A DNA stretch of 64,000 nt from CAVYUC01 sp963783085 (GCA_963783085.1 CAWAMJ010000020.1:186001-250000); one strand, 5' to 3'. Shown: positions 16,746 through 26,376, counted from the stretch's first letter. Numbers and translations are program-made. Notes: a model not told the origin generated them from the letters alone.

Positions 16746-17423
16746 TTAATTTTCACCTGATGCTGCAACTCCTTCATTTTCCGGTGCTTTTTTCGTTTCG
16801 TGTTCGGTTTCTGTTTTTCCGAACTGTTTCCGGTAGAAAATAATAATGGCAAAAATGCCGATAGTTATCGAAGAATCGGCAATGTTAAATACCGGTCGGA
16901 AAAAAACAAATTCTTTGCCGCCCAAAAATGGAAGCCAGTCGGGGTAGAAGCCTTCCAGCAAGGGGAAATAAAGCATGTCGACCACCCTGCCGTGGAGAAA
17001 ATCAGAATAACCGCCACCGGGAGGAAAAAGTTCGGCTACCTGGCCGTAGCTGTGGTTGAATATCATTCCGTAAAACAAGCTGTCGATGATGTTTCCGAAG
17101 GCGCCTGCCAGAATAAGCGCAATGCACACCAGAAAACCGAACGGCACCTCTTTGTTTTTTGATAATTTCACCATGTACCAGCCAATGGCAATTACAGCAA
17201 TAATGCGGAAAACACTCAGAAACATTTTGCCGTATTCGCCGGCAAATTCAAATCCGAATGCCATTCCGTTATTTTCCACAAAGTGAATGATAAACCAGTT
17301 TTTGAAAATGACGATTTCATCTCCAAGTGCGAGGTGGGTTTTAATCCATATCTTAAACACCTGGTCCATAACCAGAATGAAAAGAACAATTAATGACAGT
17401 CTTGGCAAGCGTGAATTTCTCAT
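16746..17423 (-). CDS. lspA: Lipoprotein signal peptidase (signal peptidase II)
   Basis: A 225-residue inner-membrane aspartic protease that removes signal peptides from prolipoproteins; the window encodes many such substrates. Four hydrophobic segments are visible. The catalytic aspartates lie in 'GAFGNIIDSLFYG' and 'FNIADSSITIGI', and the substrate-binding Asn in 'HFVENNGMAFG'. Compared with E. coli LspA (164) it has a long loop between the two aspartates ('ELFPPGGGYSDFLHGRVVDM') and a charged C-terminal tail, both common in Bacteroidota. It follows the DksA-like gene by 75 bases and is probably co-transcribed with it and ileS, an association also known in other phyla. Confidence 0.95.
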   Translation of the reverse strand: MRNSRLPRLSLIVLFILVMDQVFKIWIKTHLALGDEIVIFKNWFIIHFVENNGMAFGFEFAGEYGKMFLSVFRIIAVIAIGWYMVKLSKNKEVPFGFLVCIALILAGAFGNIIDSLFYGMIFNHSYGQVAELFPPGGGYSDFLHGRVVDMLYFPLLEGFYPDWLPFLGGKEFVFFRPVFNIADSSITIGIFAIIIFYRKQFGKTETEHETKKAPENEGVAASGEN

Positions 17424-17498
17424 TTATTAATAAACAAAAACTTCGGATTTTCCACATCCATGAAAAATCCGAAGAATGTAAGAATGTAAAATTTCTTT

Positions 17499-17876
17499 TT
17501 AAACTTTGCTGTTTTTTGCATCGATACTAAGAGTGGCGTGAGGTACGGCACGCAAACGTTCTTTTGAAATCAGTTTCCCTGTTTCCCGGCAAATTCCGTA
17601 TGTTTTGTTTTCAATACGTACCAGGGCTGCCTGCAAATGTTGTATAAATTTCTGTTGCCGCTGTGCAAGTTTACCTGCTTCTTCTTTCGAAAGCGTTGCG
17701 GCGCCCTCTTCAAGTACTTTAAATGTAGGCGAAGTATCTTGTGTATCATTTCCGTCGCCATGCGTAATGGAGTTCCTGTACATGGCATAATCTTCCTGCG
17801 CTTTTTCCAGTTTAGCCTGTATCAGTTTTTTGAACTCCATTAATTCTTCATCTGAATATCTGTTTTTTTCTCCCAT
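17499..17876 (-). CDS. TraR/DksA family protein with degenerate zinc finger
   Basis: A 125-residue protein: a long charged coiled-coil region (about residues 8-85) is followed by the C-terminal TraR/DksA C4-like module 'YGICRETGKLISKERLRAVPHATL'. Only one of the four zinc cysteines remains; the others are replaced by Thr, Pro/His and Thr. Classical DksA binds the RNA polymerase secondary channel with ppGpp. This short Bacteroidota form lies next to lspA and ileS and may act on RNA polymerase in a zinc-independent way (inference). A transcription role is the family expectation, not shown here. Confidence 0.85.
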   Translation of the reverse strand: MGEKNRYSDEELMEFKKLIQAKLEKAQEDYAMYRNSITHGDGNDTQDTSPTFKVLEEGAATLSKEEAGKLAQRQQKFIQHLQAALVRIENKTYGICRETGKLISKERLRAVPHATLSIDAKNSKV

Positions 17877-17970
17877 AATGTTATAGGGTTTTATAGATTA
17901 AATTTCTCTTTGAATTTTCGCCTAATTTAATAATTTTTTTACATTGATAACCGGATAAAACGCATCCTTC

Positions 17971-20900
17971 TTACAGTTTTTTAATTTCAATCAATGCTTC
18001 TGTGCCTTTCTCTATTTCCACGCTTTTCGCCGTCTGTTCATCAATCTGTTCAACCAACTGAAGGTCAGCCGCCAAAGTTTGCGCGCAAATATAATTTTTA
18101 TGATTTAAAACTGCGTCATTTATTTCATCATGTTTCAAAATCCTGAGCTTAATCCGGTCGGTAACTTCAAAACCGCTTTCCTTCCGAAGGTTCTGAATTT
18201 TGTTGATGAATTCGCGTGCGATACCTTCCTGTTTCAGGTCTTCCGTAACATTTATATCCAGAGCAATGGTCAGCGGGCCTTCGGTTGCCACTGTCCAGCC
18301 CGGAATATCTTCGGTTTGTACTTCCACATCTTCACGGGTAAGTGCAATTTTTTCGCCGCCAGCCACTATTTCTATGCTTCCCGAGTTTTCAACCTCAGCA
18401 ATATCTGTCTGGCTAAATCCATTCACTGCGCCGGCAATTTGTTTCATCAGTTTACCGTATTTTGGGCCTAATGTTTTAAAATTCGGCTTTATTTTCTTTT
18501 TAATTATGCCGGTGGTATCAGAAAGGTATTCCACTTCTTTCACATTCACTTCCGCCAGAATAATATCTTTCACGGCATCAAACTGCTCTTTGAATTGATG
18601 ATTGAGCAGCGGCACCATAATTTTTGCCAGCGGCTGCCGCACTTTCAGTTTTTCTTTTCTGCGGAGCGCCAAAATCATGGAAGAGGCTTTTTGTGCGATG
18701 GCCATTTTTTCTTCCAAATCTTTGTCAATCAGATTTTCATCGAACTTCGGAAAATCAGCCAGATGTATGCTTTGATTCGGTTCTTTTTGTGTTACCGAAT
18801 TCAAATCGGTGTACAGCAAATCGGCATAAAACGGTGCAATGGGCGCCATTAAACGGGCAACTGTGGAAAGACAGGTGTACAACGTTTGATACGCTGAGAT
18901 TTTATCGGAGGAAATTTCACCACCCCAGAAACGTTTGCGGCTCAGCCTCACATACCAGTTACTGAGGTTTTCCGTGACAAAATCAGAAATTGCCCGGCCT
19001 GCGCGGGTAGGTTCATAGGTCTCATAACTTTCACCTACTTCCTTTACCAGCGAATTCAATAAGGAGATGATCCACCGATCCAGTTCCGAGCGTTTTTCTA
19101 CGGGAACTTCGTCTTGGTGGTATTCAAATTCGTCGACATTGGCATATAGTGCAAAAAAGTTGTAGGTGTTGTAAAGCGTCCCGAAGAATTTCCGTTTCAC
19201 CTCCTCCACACCATCGGCATCGAATTTGAGGTTGTCCCACGGCTGCGAATTGGTGATCATATACCAGCGCAATGGATCGGAACCATAATTTTCAATAGTT
19301 TCAAACGGATCTACTGCATTACCCAGGCGTTTCGACATTTTATTGCCGCTTTTATCGAGTACCAGCCCGTTTGAAATGATATTCCTGAAAGCCACCGAAT
19401 CACCGACTATCGCGGCAATTGTATGTAATGTAAAAAACCATCCGCGGGTTTGATCCACGCCCTCCGCAATAAAATCAGCAGGGAATACCCCTTTGCCGGA
19501 GTCCGGGTTGTATTTTTCCTTATTCTCGAACGGATAATGGTGTTGTGCGAAAGGCATTGATCCTGAATCGAACCAAACGTCGATTAAGTCCGGTTCGCGG
19601 AACATCTTTTGTCCCGACGGCGAAACCAATACAACTTTATCGATGTAAGGTTTGTGCAAATCGATGATATCGTAATTTTCCTTTGAGTTGTCGCCGATTA
19701 CAAAATCTTCGTAAGGATTTTCAGTCATATAACCTGCTTCGATGGATTTTTGAATTTCCACCATCAATTCTTTGGCAGAGCCGATGCAGATTTCTTCCGA
19801 GCCGTCTTCACTGCGCCATATAGGCAGCGGCGTACCCCAAAACCGCGAACGGCTCAGGTTCCAGTCCACAAGATTTTCGAGCCAGTTTCCAAAACGGCCC
19901 GTCCCGGTTGATTTTGGTTTCCAGTTGATGGTATTATTCAATTCCACCAGCTTTTCTTTCACCGCGGTGGTTTTTATAAACCATGAATCCAGCGGGTAAT
20001 AAAGCACCGGTTTATCCGTGCGCCAGCAGTGCGGATAATTATGTACGTGCTTTTCTATTTTGAACGCTTTGTTTTCCAACTTCAACATCACCGCAAGGTC
20101 CACATCCACGGTTGGGTCGTTTTCCGTTAAGTTATCATCGTATTCATTTTTGACGTACCTGCCCGCAAAATCTTTATATTTTTCAACATTTACATGTTCT
20201 TTTACAAACGCTTCGGAAAGATTTTCCACCGGGAAAAATCGTCCTTTTTTGTCGACCAGTGCCTGTGTTTTTCCATCGGAATCTTCCACAACCAAAGGTG
20301 AAATGCCGTTTTGTTTGGCTACCCGGTCATCATCGGCGCCAAACGTTGGTGCGGTATGAACGATTCCTGTACCGTCTTCGGTGGTAACAAAATCACCGGT
20401 CACCACTTCAAAAGCTTTGCCCCCGGGTTTTACCCATTCGATAAGTTGTTCATACTGAATTCCGGCCAAATCTTTTCCCGGGAATTCACCCAGGATTCGA
20501 TGTGGTATTTTTTTATCTCCCGGCAGGTATTCGTCGAACGATAGCTTTTCATTTTCAACATCGAAATAAGAAGTAAAACGTTCTTTGGCTAAAATTAAAG
20601 TCAGCAGTTCGCCGGAGTAAGGATTGAACGTTTTTACCTTCACGTAACGAATGGCCGGCCCCACGGCAAGCGCCGTATTCGATGGCAACGTCCACGGGGT
20701 GGTCGTCCATGCCAGGAAGAACAAGTCCGTATCTGCATCACCGAATAAAAATTCTGACTTTTCATTTCTAATGGCTTTGAATTGCGCTACAATCGTTGTG
20801 TCTTTTACATCGCGGTAGCAGCCCGGCTGGTTCAGCTCGTGCGAGCTCAAACCGGTTCCGGCAGCGGGCGAATAGGGCTGAATTGTATATCCTTTGTACA

Positions 20901-21420
20901 GTAGTCCTTTTTGGTAAATCTGTTGCAGCAGCCACCAAACCGTTTCAATGTAGCGGTTGTCGAAGGTAACGTACGGGTCGTCCATGTTAACCCAATAACC
21001 CATTATACGGGTCAGTTCTTCCCATTCGCGGGTATAACGCATCACTTCTTTTTTACATGCTGCGTTGTATTCTTCCACCGAAATCCGGGTACCGATATCT
21101 TCTTTGGTGATGTTCAGCGATTTTTCCACGCTCAGTTCTACCGGTAAACCATGGGTGTCCCAGCCTGCTTTGCGATGCACCCGGAATCCTTTCATGGTTT
21201 TGTAGCGGCAGAAAATATCTTTAATTGCCCGGGCCATTACGTGGTGGATGCCGGGCATTCCGTTGGCCGATGGTGGCCCTTCATAAAAAACAAAAGTAGG
21301 ATGCCCTTCGCGGGTGGAAATACTCTTGTGAAAAGTGTCGTCTTCTTCCCAGCGTTTTAACACATCTTTGTTAATTCGCGAAAGATCCAACTGCTTGTAT
21401 TCCTGAAATTTATTTGCCAT
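17971..21420 (-). CDS. ileS: Isoleucyl-tRNA synthetase
   Basis: A 1149-residue class I synthetase. The HIGH-type box is in 'PPSANGMPGIHHVMAR' near residue 50-65, and the KMSKS loop reads 'GNKMSKRLGNAVDPF'. The large CP1 editing domain ('GTGIVHTAPTFGADD') and a C-terminal anticodon-binding region with a long tail are present. It lacks the C-terminal zinc finger of the E. coli enzyme and is longer than it (938), like the eukaryotic/type 2 IleRS associated with natural mupirocin resistance; the type assignment is inference. It is the first gene of the ileS-DksA-lspA run, with a -7 element at 21459-21466. Confidence 0.96.
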   Translation of the reverse strand: MANKFQEYKQLDLSRINKDVLKRWEEDDTFHKSISTREGHPTFVFYEGPPSANGMPGIHHVMARAIKDIFCRYKTMKGFRVHRKAGWDTHGLPVELSVEKSLNITKEDIGTRISVEEYNAACKKEVMRYTREWEELTRIMGYWVNMDDPYVTFDNRYIETVWWLLQQIYQKGLLYKGYTIQPYSPAAGTGLSSHELNQPGCYRDVKDTTIVAQFKAIRNEKSEFLFGDADTDLFFLAWTTTPWTLPSNTALAVGPAIRYVKVKTFNPYSGELLTLILAKERFTSYFDVENEKLSFDEYLPGDKKIPHRILGEFPGKDLAGIQYEQLIEWVKPGGKAFEVVTGDFVTTEDGTGIVHTAPTFGADDDRVAKQNGISPLVVEDSDGKTQALVDKKGRFFPVENLSEAFVKEHVNVEKYKDFAGRYVKNEYDDNLTENDPTVDVDLAVMLKLENKAFKIEKHVHNYPHCWRTDKPVLYYPLDSWFIKTTAVKEKLVELNNTINWKPKSTGTGRFGNWLENLVDWNLSRSRFWGTPLPIWRSEDGSEEICIGSAKELMVEIQKSIEAGYMTENPYEDFVIGDNSKENYDIIDLHKPYIDKVVLVSPSGQKMFREPDLIDVWFDSGSMPFAQHHYPFENKEKYNPDSGKGVFPADFIAEGVDQTRGWFFTLHTIAAIVGDSVAFRNIISNGLVLDKSGNKMSKRLGNAVDPFETIENYGSDPLRWYMITNSQPWDNLKFDADGVEEVKRKFFGTLYNTYNFFALYANVDEFEYHQDEVPVEKRSELDRWIISLLNSLVKEVGESYETYEPTRAGRAISDFVTENLSNWYVRLSRKRFWGGEISSDKISAYQTLYTCLSTVARLMAPIAPFYADLLYTDLNSVTQKEPNQSIHLADFPKFDENLIDKDLEEKMAIAQKASSMILALRRKEKLKVRQPLAKIMVPLLNHQFKEQFDAVKDIILAEVNVKEVEYLSDTTGIIKKKIKPNFKTLGPKYGKLMKQIAGAVNGFSQTDIAEVENSGSIEIVAGGEKIALTREDVEVQTEDIPGWTVATEGPLTIALDINVTEDLKQEGIAREFINKIQNLRKESGFEVTDRIKLRILKHDEINDAVLNHKNYICAQTLAADLQLVEQIDEQTAKSVEIEKGTEALIEIKKL

Positions 21421-21458
21421 AAAATATGTTGTTTCTCCTATGATTTTTAAAAAATATG

Positions 21459-21466
21459 CAAATATA
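21459..21466 (-). promoter_or_regulatory. Probable -7 promoter element of ileS
   Basis: The minus strand reads TATATTTG, matching TAnnTTTG, 38 bases before the ileS start; an AGGAG ribosome site lies between them (read from 21436-21432). A matching upstream TTG is not evident. Confidence 0.55.
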
Positions 21467-21600
21467 GGAAATTTTCAGGAGGCGTTTTTTCGTTCGAATG
21501 AAAATGCCGCATCCGAAGCTTTTTGATCATTTTTGGTAAAGCCGGCCGATTTGAAACAGTTTCACAGAAATGCACCTTTGAATAGAGCCCGATACTGTTT

Positions 21601-22563
21601 TTATTCAGAAGGAGTGTTGTAATCCGGAGCTTTTTCATGCGCTGGTTTTTGGTTTTCGCCCAGCAACAGAACACGGGTGCGCGGCAAACTGTCGGGGTAA
21701 TTTTTTTGAAGGAAATCAATTAGTTTTTCACGGACGTACACGCGCAGGTCCCAGGCAGTTGGAGAATCTTTGGCGCTCATCAACGCACGGATTTCAACGG
21801 TATGTTCTTTGGCGTCGGTAACCTGCAGCACGTTTACCTTTTTATCCCACAGATTGGTGGACTCGAGCAGGCGGGTAAGTTCATTTCGCAACGCATCGAA
21901 CGAAACGTGGTAATCGGTGTAAATAAAAACAGTTCCCAGGATATCGGCGGAAATCCGGGTCCAGTTCTGAAATGGTTTTTCAAAAAAGTAGGTAGAGGGA
22001 ACGATGAGCCGGCGCAAATCCCAGATGCGGACTACCGTGTAAGTGAGCGTAATTTCCTCGATTCGGCCCCACTCGCCTTCGATGATAACAACATCGTCGA
22101 TCCGGATTGGCTGTGTAATCGCGATTTGTAATCCTGCAATTACCAGGGCAATAATCCGCTGTGCGGCAAAACCGATGATAATTCCGGCGATTCCTGCGGA
22201 AGCGAACAAACTGATTCCAACCTTTCGAACGTCGTCGAAAAGCATGAGAATCAATCCGATGGAAACAATGATGATAAGAAAAACGGCAATTCGTTCGATG
22301 ATGTTAAACTGAGTTTGAAACTTTCGCGAGCGCAGATTATCTTCGAGGCTGGTATCGAACCTCTCCAGGAAAATCCGCTTGCCGGTTCTCATGGCTGCAA
22401 TGAAAATCCAGGCAATGCTGATGATTAGCAGAATGGAACCAATGGTATCGAACCCAGCGTAATAATCTTCACCGATCAACTTGTACTCCTGAATGAAATA
22501 CTTGAGAAACAGCGAAAAAAGCAGTAAAATGAACGGCGAAACAAACCGAAGCGTGTGGCGCAT
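21601..22563 (-). CDS. Mechanosensitive ion channel (MscS family)
   Basis: A 320-residue inner-membrane channel protein. Three or four N-terminal helices are followed by the pore helix region 'GISLFASAGIAGIIIGFAAQRI' (about residues 115-136), rich in Gly/Ala as in MscS TM3. The cytoplasmic beta domain follows ('QPIRIDDVVIIEGEWGRIEEI', 'LIVPSTYFFEKPFQNW'). The pattern matches small MscS-like channels that open under membrane tension on hypo-osmotic shock. A second MscS-type gene lies immediately upstream in the same direction, 72 bases away; the two are not close duplicates. Confidence 0.9.
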   Translation of the reverse strand: MRHTLRFVSPFILLLFSLFLKYFIQEYKLIGEDYYAGFDTIGSILLIISIAWIFIAAMRTGKRIFLERFDTSLEDNLRSRKFQTQFNIIERIAVFLIIIVSIGLILMLFDDVRKVGISLFASAGIAGIIIGFAAQRIIALVIAGLQIAITQPIRIDDVVIIEGEWGRIEEITLTYTVVRIWDLRRLIVPSTYFFEKPFQNWTRISADILGTVFIYTDYHVSFDALRNELTRLLESTNLWDKKVNVLQVTDAKEHTVEIRALMSAKDSPTAWDLRVYVREKLIDFLQKNYPDSLPRTRVLLLGENQKPAHEKAPDYNTPSE

Positions 22564-22635
22564 TTTTTTGTTTTTTATTTTAAAGTAATTCAGCCGTCAT
22601 TTGTTCAAATTGCTATCACAAAAAAAGTAAAAAGG

Positions 22636-23487
22636 TTATGAAATTTTCCCAGGTGCGGATTTGATGTGAACATCGCGTTGCGGAAATGGAATCTGTACGC
22701 CGTGTTGCCGGAATTTATCGTCGATGGCATAGCGGAGTTCGCTTTTGATGTTTTCCACCCAAAACGGTTCCATGGTCCAGAAATAAACGCGGAATACGAG
22801 CGATGAATCGCCAAATTCGTTGAACCGGACAAATGGTTTTGGCAAGCGCGAAATGCTCTTGTTTTCATCTGCGGACTCGAGCAGAATCTTTGTCACGAGG
22901 CGCGTGTCGGAACCATAGGCAACGCCCACTTCCACAGAAAACCGGGTGTTGTAGTCCATCTGACTCCAGTTGATGATTTTATCGTTTACAAACTTCGAAT
23001 TGGGTACCACCAGAATGATGTCTTCACGGGTTTTTAGTTTCGAAGTTCGTAATCCGATGTGGATGACACGACCCACAGTTTCATCCTCAAGCTGAATAAT
23101 ATCGTTGATTTGCAGGTTTCGCTCCACCAGCAAAACAATGCCCGAAGCAATGTCGCTGAAAAGTTGCTGGATACCAAAACCGACACCTACCAATAGCGCA
23201 GTAATACTGGCAAGCAGCACCGAAACCTGAATCCCCGAGGTTTCGAGCAAAACCACAATGACGATAACCCAGACGACATAACGCAGAATCAGGTATACCG
23301 ACCAGTAGGAACGCCTTTCGTATTCCTGTTTGCGAATATACCGTTTGAAAAATCTCCGGATGATTTTCAGTACGATCAGCGTGGCAAGGATGACAACGAA
23401 AACGAGGACGACGCTGTAAACAGTGACTTCAAAATCGTTGTGTTTAAAAATTTGAAAATCCAGAAAATTCTTCAGATGCGGCTTCAT
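22636..23487 (-). CDS. Mechanosensitive ion channel (MscS family)
   Basis: A 283-residue MscS-like protein. Two N-terminal helices flank a basic loop ('RRFFKRYIRKQEYERRSY'), and the pore region is 'ITALLVGVGFGIQQLFSDIASG' at about residues 94-115. The beta domain contains 'QINDIIQLEDETVGRVIHIGLR' and 'ILVVPNSKFVNDKIINWS'. A good ribosome site, AAAGGAG, is 7-8 bases before the start. It forms a tandem with the next MscS gene. The pair may give channels of different conductance (inference). Upstream is the terminator of the opposite side at 23670. Confidence 0.9.
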   Translation of the reverse strand: MKPHLKNFLDFQIFKHNDFEVTVYSVVLVFVVILATLIVLKIIRRFFKRYIRKQEYERRSYWSVYLILRYVVWVIVIVVLLETSGIQVSVLLASITALLVGVGFGIQQLFSDIASGIVLLVERNLQINDIIQLEDETVGRVIHIGLRTSKLKTREDIILVVPNSKFVNDKIINWSQMDYNTRFSVEVGVAYGSDTRLVTKILLESADENKSISRLPKPFVRFNEFGDSSLVFRVYFWTMEPFWVENIKSELRYAIDDKFRQHGVQIPFPQRDVHIKSAPGKIS

Positions 23488-23669
23488 GTTTCATCTCCTT
23501 TAAAAAACATTGGTGTACAAGTTAAAAATTTTTCGGTTTGATGTCCGGATTAATAATACGGGAGGAATAAATTTTTACAACACCGTACCACATTGTGTTT
23601 ACAGAGCGTTTCACAGCTAAACATAAAACGGAATATGAAACGGAAAACGAACGGGAGCGGGCCAACAAC

Positions 23670-23699
23670 AAAAAAAGGAGGGATGTCCCTCCTTTTTTT
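23670..23699. terminator. Bidirectional rho-independent terminator
   Basis: A perfect 14-base-pair inverted repeat (A7GGAGGGA / TCCCTCCT7, two-base loop) with an A-run on one side and a T-run on the other. It lies 20 bases past the stop of the S41 protease on the minus strand and is well placed to end that transcript. Confidence 0.9.
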
Positions 23700-23718
23700 C
23701 CTGTTTACAGAATATTTT

Positions 23719-25518
23719 TTACATGTTCATTGCAATATCCGGCGTACGTTTCAGAAAACTGATACTGGCAGTGGAGGAATCAAATTCCTTCACGGGTTGT
23801 TTCATTTTCGCGTTGCTGTTAACTGCCGGGAGAAATACTCCGTTTTGATTCATGGCAATTACTCTGCCGGGTTCGAAATAGCTGGAATAAGCAGTGGATG
23901 AATCAAGCTCTTTCACAGCGCGTTTAATATCTTCATCATCATTAATGGAAGCCTTGATAGCGCCTTTCTGATAATAATAGCGTGAAACGATTTCATCTTC
24001 CAGCAACTCTTTGATTTCGCTTTTAAACTGGTTGAAATCTTTTTCGAGATTGGGTTCCAGTTTTGCGCGTAATGCATTGAATTCATCACTTGCCATGCTG
24101 TAATATTTTTCTTTTTTGGCAGTGTTTATCAACTCGTCCAAATCGTCCAGCGATTGCGATTCGTAGTTGAAGTTGTTTTCTTTTGCGAAAGAGACAAACT
24201 GATTGTAAATATCGTCCGTTACTTCAAAGTCTTCCGCTGCCGGTACCGACTCGTTTTCGTTTGAATATTTTGTGGCAAAATCGAATACCAAAAATTTGGT
24301 AATCAAAGCAATGCTCAGGTTACTAAGTTGTTCCGGTTCTATTTTTACATCGGGAACAATTCCGCCGCCGTCGTATACTTTTCGTCCTTTTTTAGTGGTA
24401 AATTCCGAAATAAGGGAATCGGGTACATGTCCAACGCTGCCGTCTTCATTCCGGTGCGAATAATCGAGCGCCTGAATGCAGCGGCCGCTGGGGATATAAT
24501 ATTTAGCGGTAGTTACCTTCAATTTTGTGTTGTAGCTCAAATCGCGGGTGGTTTGAACGAGACCCTTTCCAAAAGTTCGGCTACCTACAACTATTCCGCG
24601 GTCTAAATCCTGAATGGCGCCGGCCACAATTTCTGAAGCCGAAGCGGAGTTCCGGTTGGTCAGCACTGCCAGCCTGATGGTAGTATCCAACGGAGCCTGT
24701 GTGGCTGTGTAAGTTTTATCCCATTGTTGTACTTTCCCGCGGGTGCTTACAATTTCTTCACCTTTCGGAACAAACATATTAACAATTTCAACGGCTTCCA
24801 TCAATAACCCGCCAGGGTTTGATCGCAAATCGAGAACCAGCGATTTCGGATTGTTTTTCTTCAAATCAAGGAAAGCGCTTTTTACTTCGTCGCTGCAGTT
24901 GGCGGTAAAATTCGACAACCGGATGTAGGCGGTGTTTTTGTCAATCATCCCGTAATAGGGAACCGCATTGATCGAAATTTTTTCTCGGACCACATTTACC
25001 TCGAATGGCTTTTTATTTGTTCCGGGACGTAAAATTTTAACTTTCACTGCCTTTTTAGCCGGGCCTTTCAGTAAGTTGCTAACATCCTCGGTATTCATAT
25101 TTTCAGTCGATTTCCCTTCCACTTCCAAAATGATATCGCCGGCTTTCAGCCCAAATTTTTGTGCCGGAAAACCTTCGTAGGGTTCTGCAATGATTATTTT
25201 ATCGTTTTGCTTGCTGATAATAGCTCCAATTCCGGCATATTCTCCGGTGGTCATAAAACGAAAATCTTCTATCTGATCTTCAGAAATATAATTCGTATAC
25301 GGATCGAGCGAACTTAGCATATCATCGATGCTGGTTTTGACCAACTTGTTCGGATTAATTTCATCCACATAAAACATGTTCAGTTCCCGAAAAAGGGTAT
25401 GATAAATTTCCAGGTTTTTCGCAATTTCGAAGTTCTTATCATCGCGGGTGAAGCTGAAGAAACCCAGGCCCAAAACAACGACAACAACCGTTCCTATCCA
25501 AAACTTTTTCCAATTCAT
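23719..25518 (-). CDS. C-terminal processing protease, S41 family (CtpA/Prc-like)
   Basis: I choose the ATG at 25518 (MNWKKFW) because AGGAG lies just before it and a promoter at 25581-25613 precedes it; the longest frame adds 14 residues. A signal anchor covers residues about 5-25. A PDZ domain ('YAGIGAIISKQND', 'GLKAGDIILEVEGKS') is at about 85-170. The serine-lysine protease domain follows with catalytic Ser293 (in SASASEI), Asp304 and Lys318 (in FGKGLV). It cleaves periplasmic proteins near their C-termini. The C-terminal extension carries two copies of a VKE(L/F)DSSTA motif 41 codons apart, an internal duplication. Probably monocistronic. Confidence 0.93.
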   Translation of the reverse strand: MNWKKFWIGTVVVVVLGLGFFSFTRDDKNFEIAKNLEIYHTLFRELNMFYVDEINPNKLVKTSIDDMLSSLDPYTNYISEDQIEDFRFMTTGEYAGIGAIISKQNDKIIIAEPYEGFPAQKFGLKAGDIILEVEGKSTENMNTEDVSNLLKGPAKKAVKVKILRPGTNKKPFEVNVVREKISINAVPYYGMIDKNTAYIRLSNFTANCSDEVKSAFLDLKKNNPKSLVLDLRSNPGGLLMEAVEIVNMFVPKGEEIVSTRGKVQQWDKTYTATQAPLDTTIRLAVLTNRNSASASEIVAGAIQDLDRGIVVGSRTFGKGLVQTTRDLSYNTKLKVTTAKYYIPSGRCIQALDYSHRNEDGSVGHVPDSLISEFTTKKGRKVYDGGGIVPDVKIEPEQLSNLSIALITKFLVFDFATKYSNENESVPAAEDFEVTDDIYNQFVSFAKENNFNYESQSLDDLDELINTAKKEKYYSMASDEFNALRAKLEPNLEKDFNQFKSEIKELLEDEIVSRYYYQKGAIKASINDDEDIKRAVKELDSSTAYSSYFEPGRVIAMNQNGVFLPAVNSNAKMKQPVKEFDSSTASISFLKRTPDIAMNM

Positions 25519-25580
25519 ATTTTTTTCTCCTATTTGTCTGAAAAGCTGACGTTCAGTCAACTTCTAATTATTTGTGATGC

Positions 25581-25613
25581 CAAAATTAAAAAACTCTCGC
25601 TATATCTGTCAAA
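25581..25613 (-). promoter_or_regulatory. Promoter of the S41 protease gene
   Basis: Read on the minus strand: TTTG at 25613-25610, a 21-base spacer, then TAATTTTG at 25588-25581. This fits the Bacteroidota consensus, and the chosen start is 63 bases downstream. Confidence 0.65.
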
Positions 25614-25728
25614 AACCAGACCAATGCATTACGTTAAAATAAATTAAAATCAATTATTTAAAGGAAGATGAAGGTTTTAATGTTCATCATTTCTTCGCGA
25701 AAAAAGGCCAAAAAATAAGAGAACCTTT

Positions 25729-25736
25729 TACATTTG
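25729..25736 (+). promoter_or_regulatory. Probable -7 element upstream of the 25.8 kb envelope protein
   Basis: TACATTTG matches TAnnTTTG and lies 24 bases before the start codon at 25761. No clear upstream TTG is found at the usual distance. Confidence 0.45.
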
Positions 25737-25760
25737 TGAACGAATGATAAAAAAGCAATC

Positions 25761-26345
25761 ATGAAAATCAGACTGACCATTTTCTTTTTTTTTATGAGCA
25801 TCATTTCTTTCGCTCAAGATAAAAATGAAATATCAATTGGTATCGGTCCCTCTTTTTTCGGGTGGGGCGATGTTCAGGCTGTTTCTTTAACAGCAACATA
25901 TTCAGTTAAGTTAAACAACCATCTGGGGTTTGAACCGCGTTTAATCAGCAGTTCCGGCTGGCGCCAGGAAAATATTTCGTATAACAGCGGAGACGATTAC
26001 ACGTATGGTTACAATTACGACATAACAGGTTATTTTGGGTTTGCCGGTTCGCTTGTTTATACCCCTTTCAGAGGAAAAGGAGATTTCTTCAAATTGAAAA
26101 GTGGATTCCTTTTCGGCAAGATGGCGCATTCCTACGGCGGAATCCGCAGAGGAGGTTATTCATCTACGGATGCTTCATTTGGTAAAGAATTCAACAAAGG
26201 ATTAATTCACACAATCCATTTCCGGTTGCTGAACCGGGAGAAGTTTTTCCTGGGGACAGAACTTTCCATGTTGACGAGCTTCTGGCATGGTTACTACAAC
26301 TGCGACGGATTCATCTGGAACTTTATGGCAGGAATCAAACTGTAA
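25761..26345 (+). CDS. Exported protein, probable small outer-membrane beta-barrel
   Basis: A 194-residue protein with a clear signal peptide (residues 1-19, ending ISFAQ). The rest alternates hydrophobic and polar residues and is rich in Gly, Tyr and Phe ('ISIGIGPSFFGWGDVQAVSL', 'GYNYDITGYFGFAGSLVYTP', 'GFIWNFMAGIKL'). It ends in a hydrophobic strand, the pattern of a small outer-membrane barrel such as those of the OmpW/porin-like families. I do not recognise a specific family. It is a single gene between its own -7 element and a terminator. Confidence 0.75.
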   Translation: MKIRLTIFFFFMSIISFAQDKNEISIGIGPSFFGWGDVQAVSLTATYSVKLNNHLGFEPRLISSSGWRQENISYNSGDDYTYGYNYDITGYFGFAGSLVYTPFRGKGDFFKLKSGFLFGKMAHSYGGIRRGGYSSTDASFGKEFNKGLIHTIHFRLLNREKFFLGTELSMLTSFWHGYYNCDGFIWNFMAGIKL

Positions 26346-26347
26346 AA

Positions 26348-26376
26348 AAAGCAGGCCCCGTTGGAGAACCTGCTTT
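26348..26376. terminator. Terminator hairpin
   Basis: AAAGCAGG and CCTGCTTT pair across a 13-base loop just past the stop of the envelope protein gene. An A-run precedes it, so on the minus strand it also ends in T and can stop the Gfo/Idh transcript from the right. Confidence 0.7.

Noticed and set aside
21447..21719. ORF overlapping the end of the MscS gene
   Set aside because: It is a shadow frame over the 3' end of the first MscS gene with no coding features of its own.
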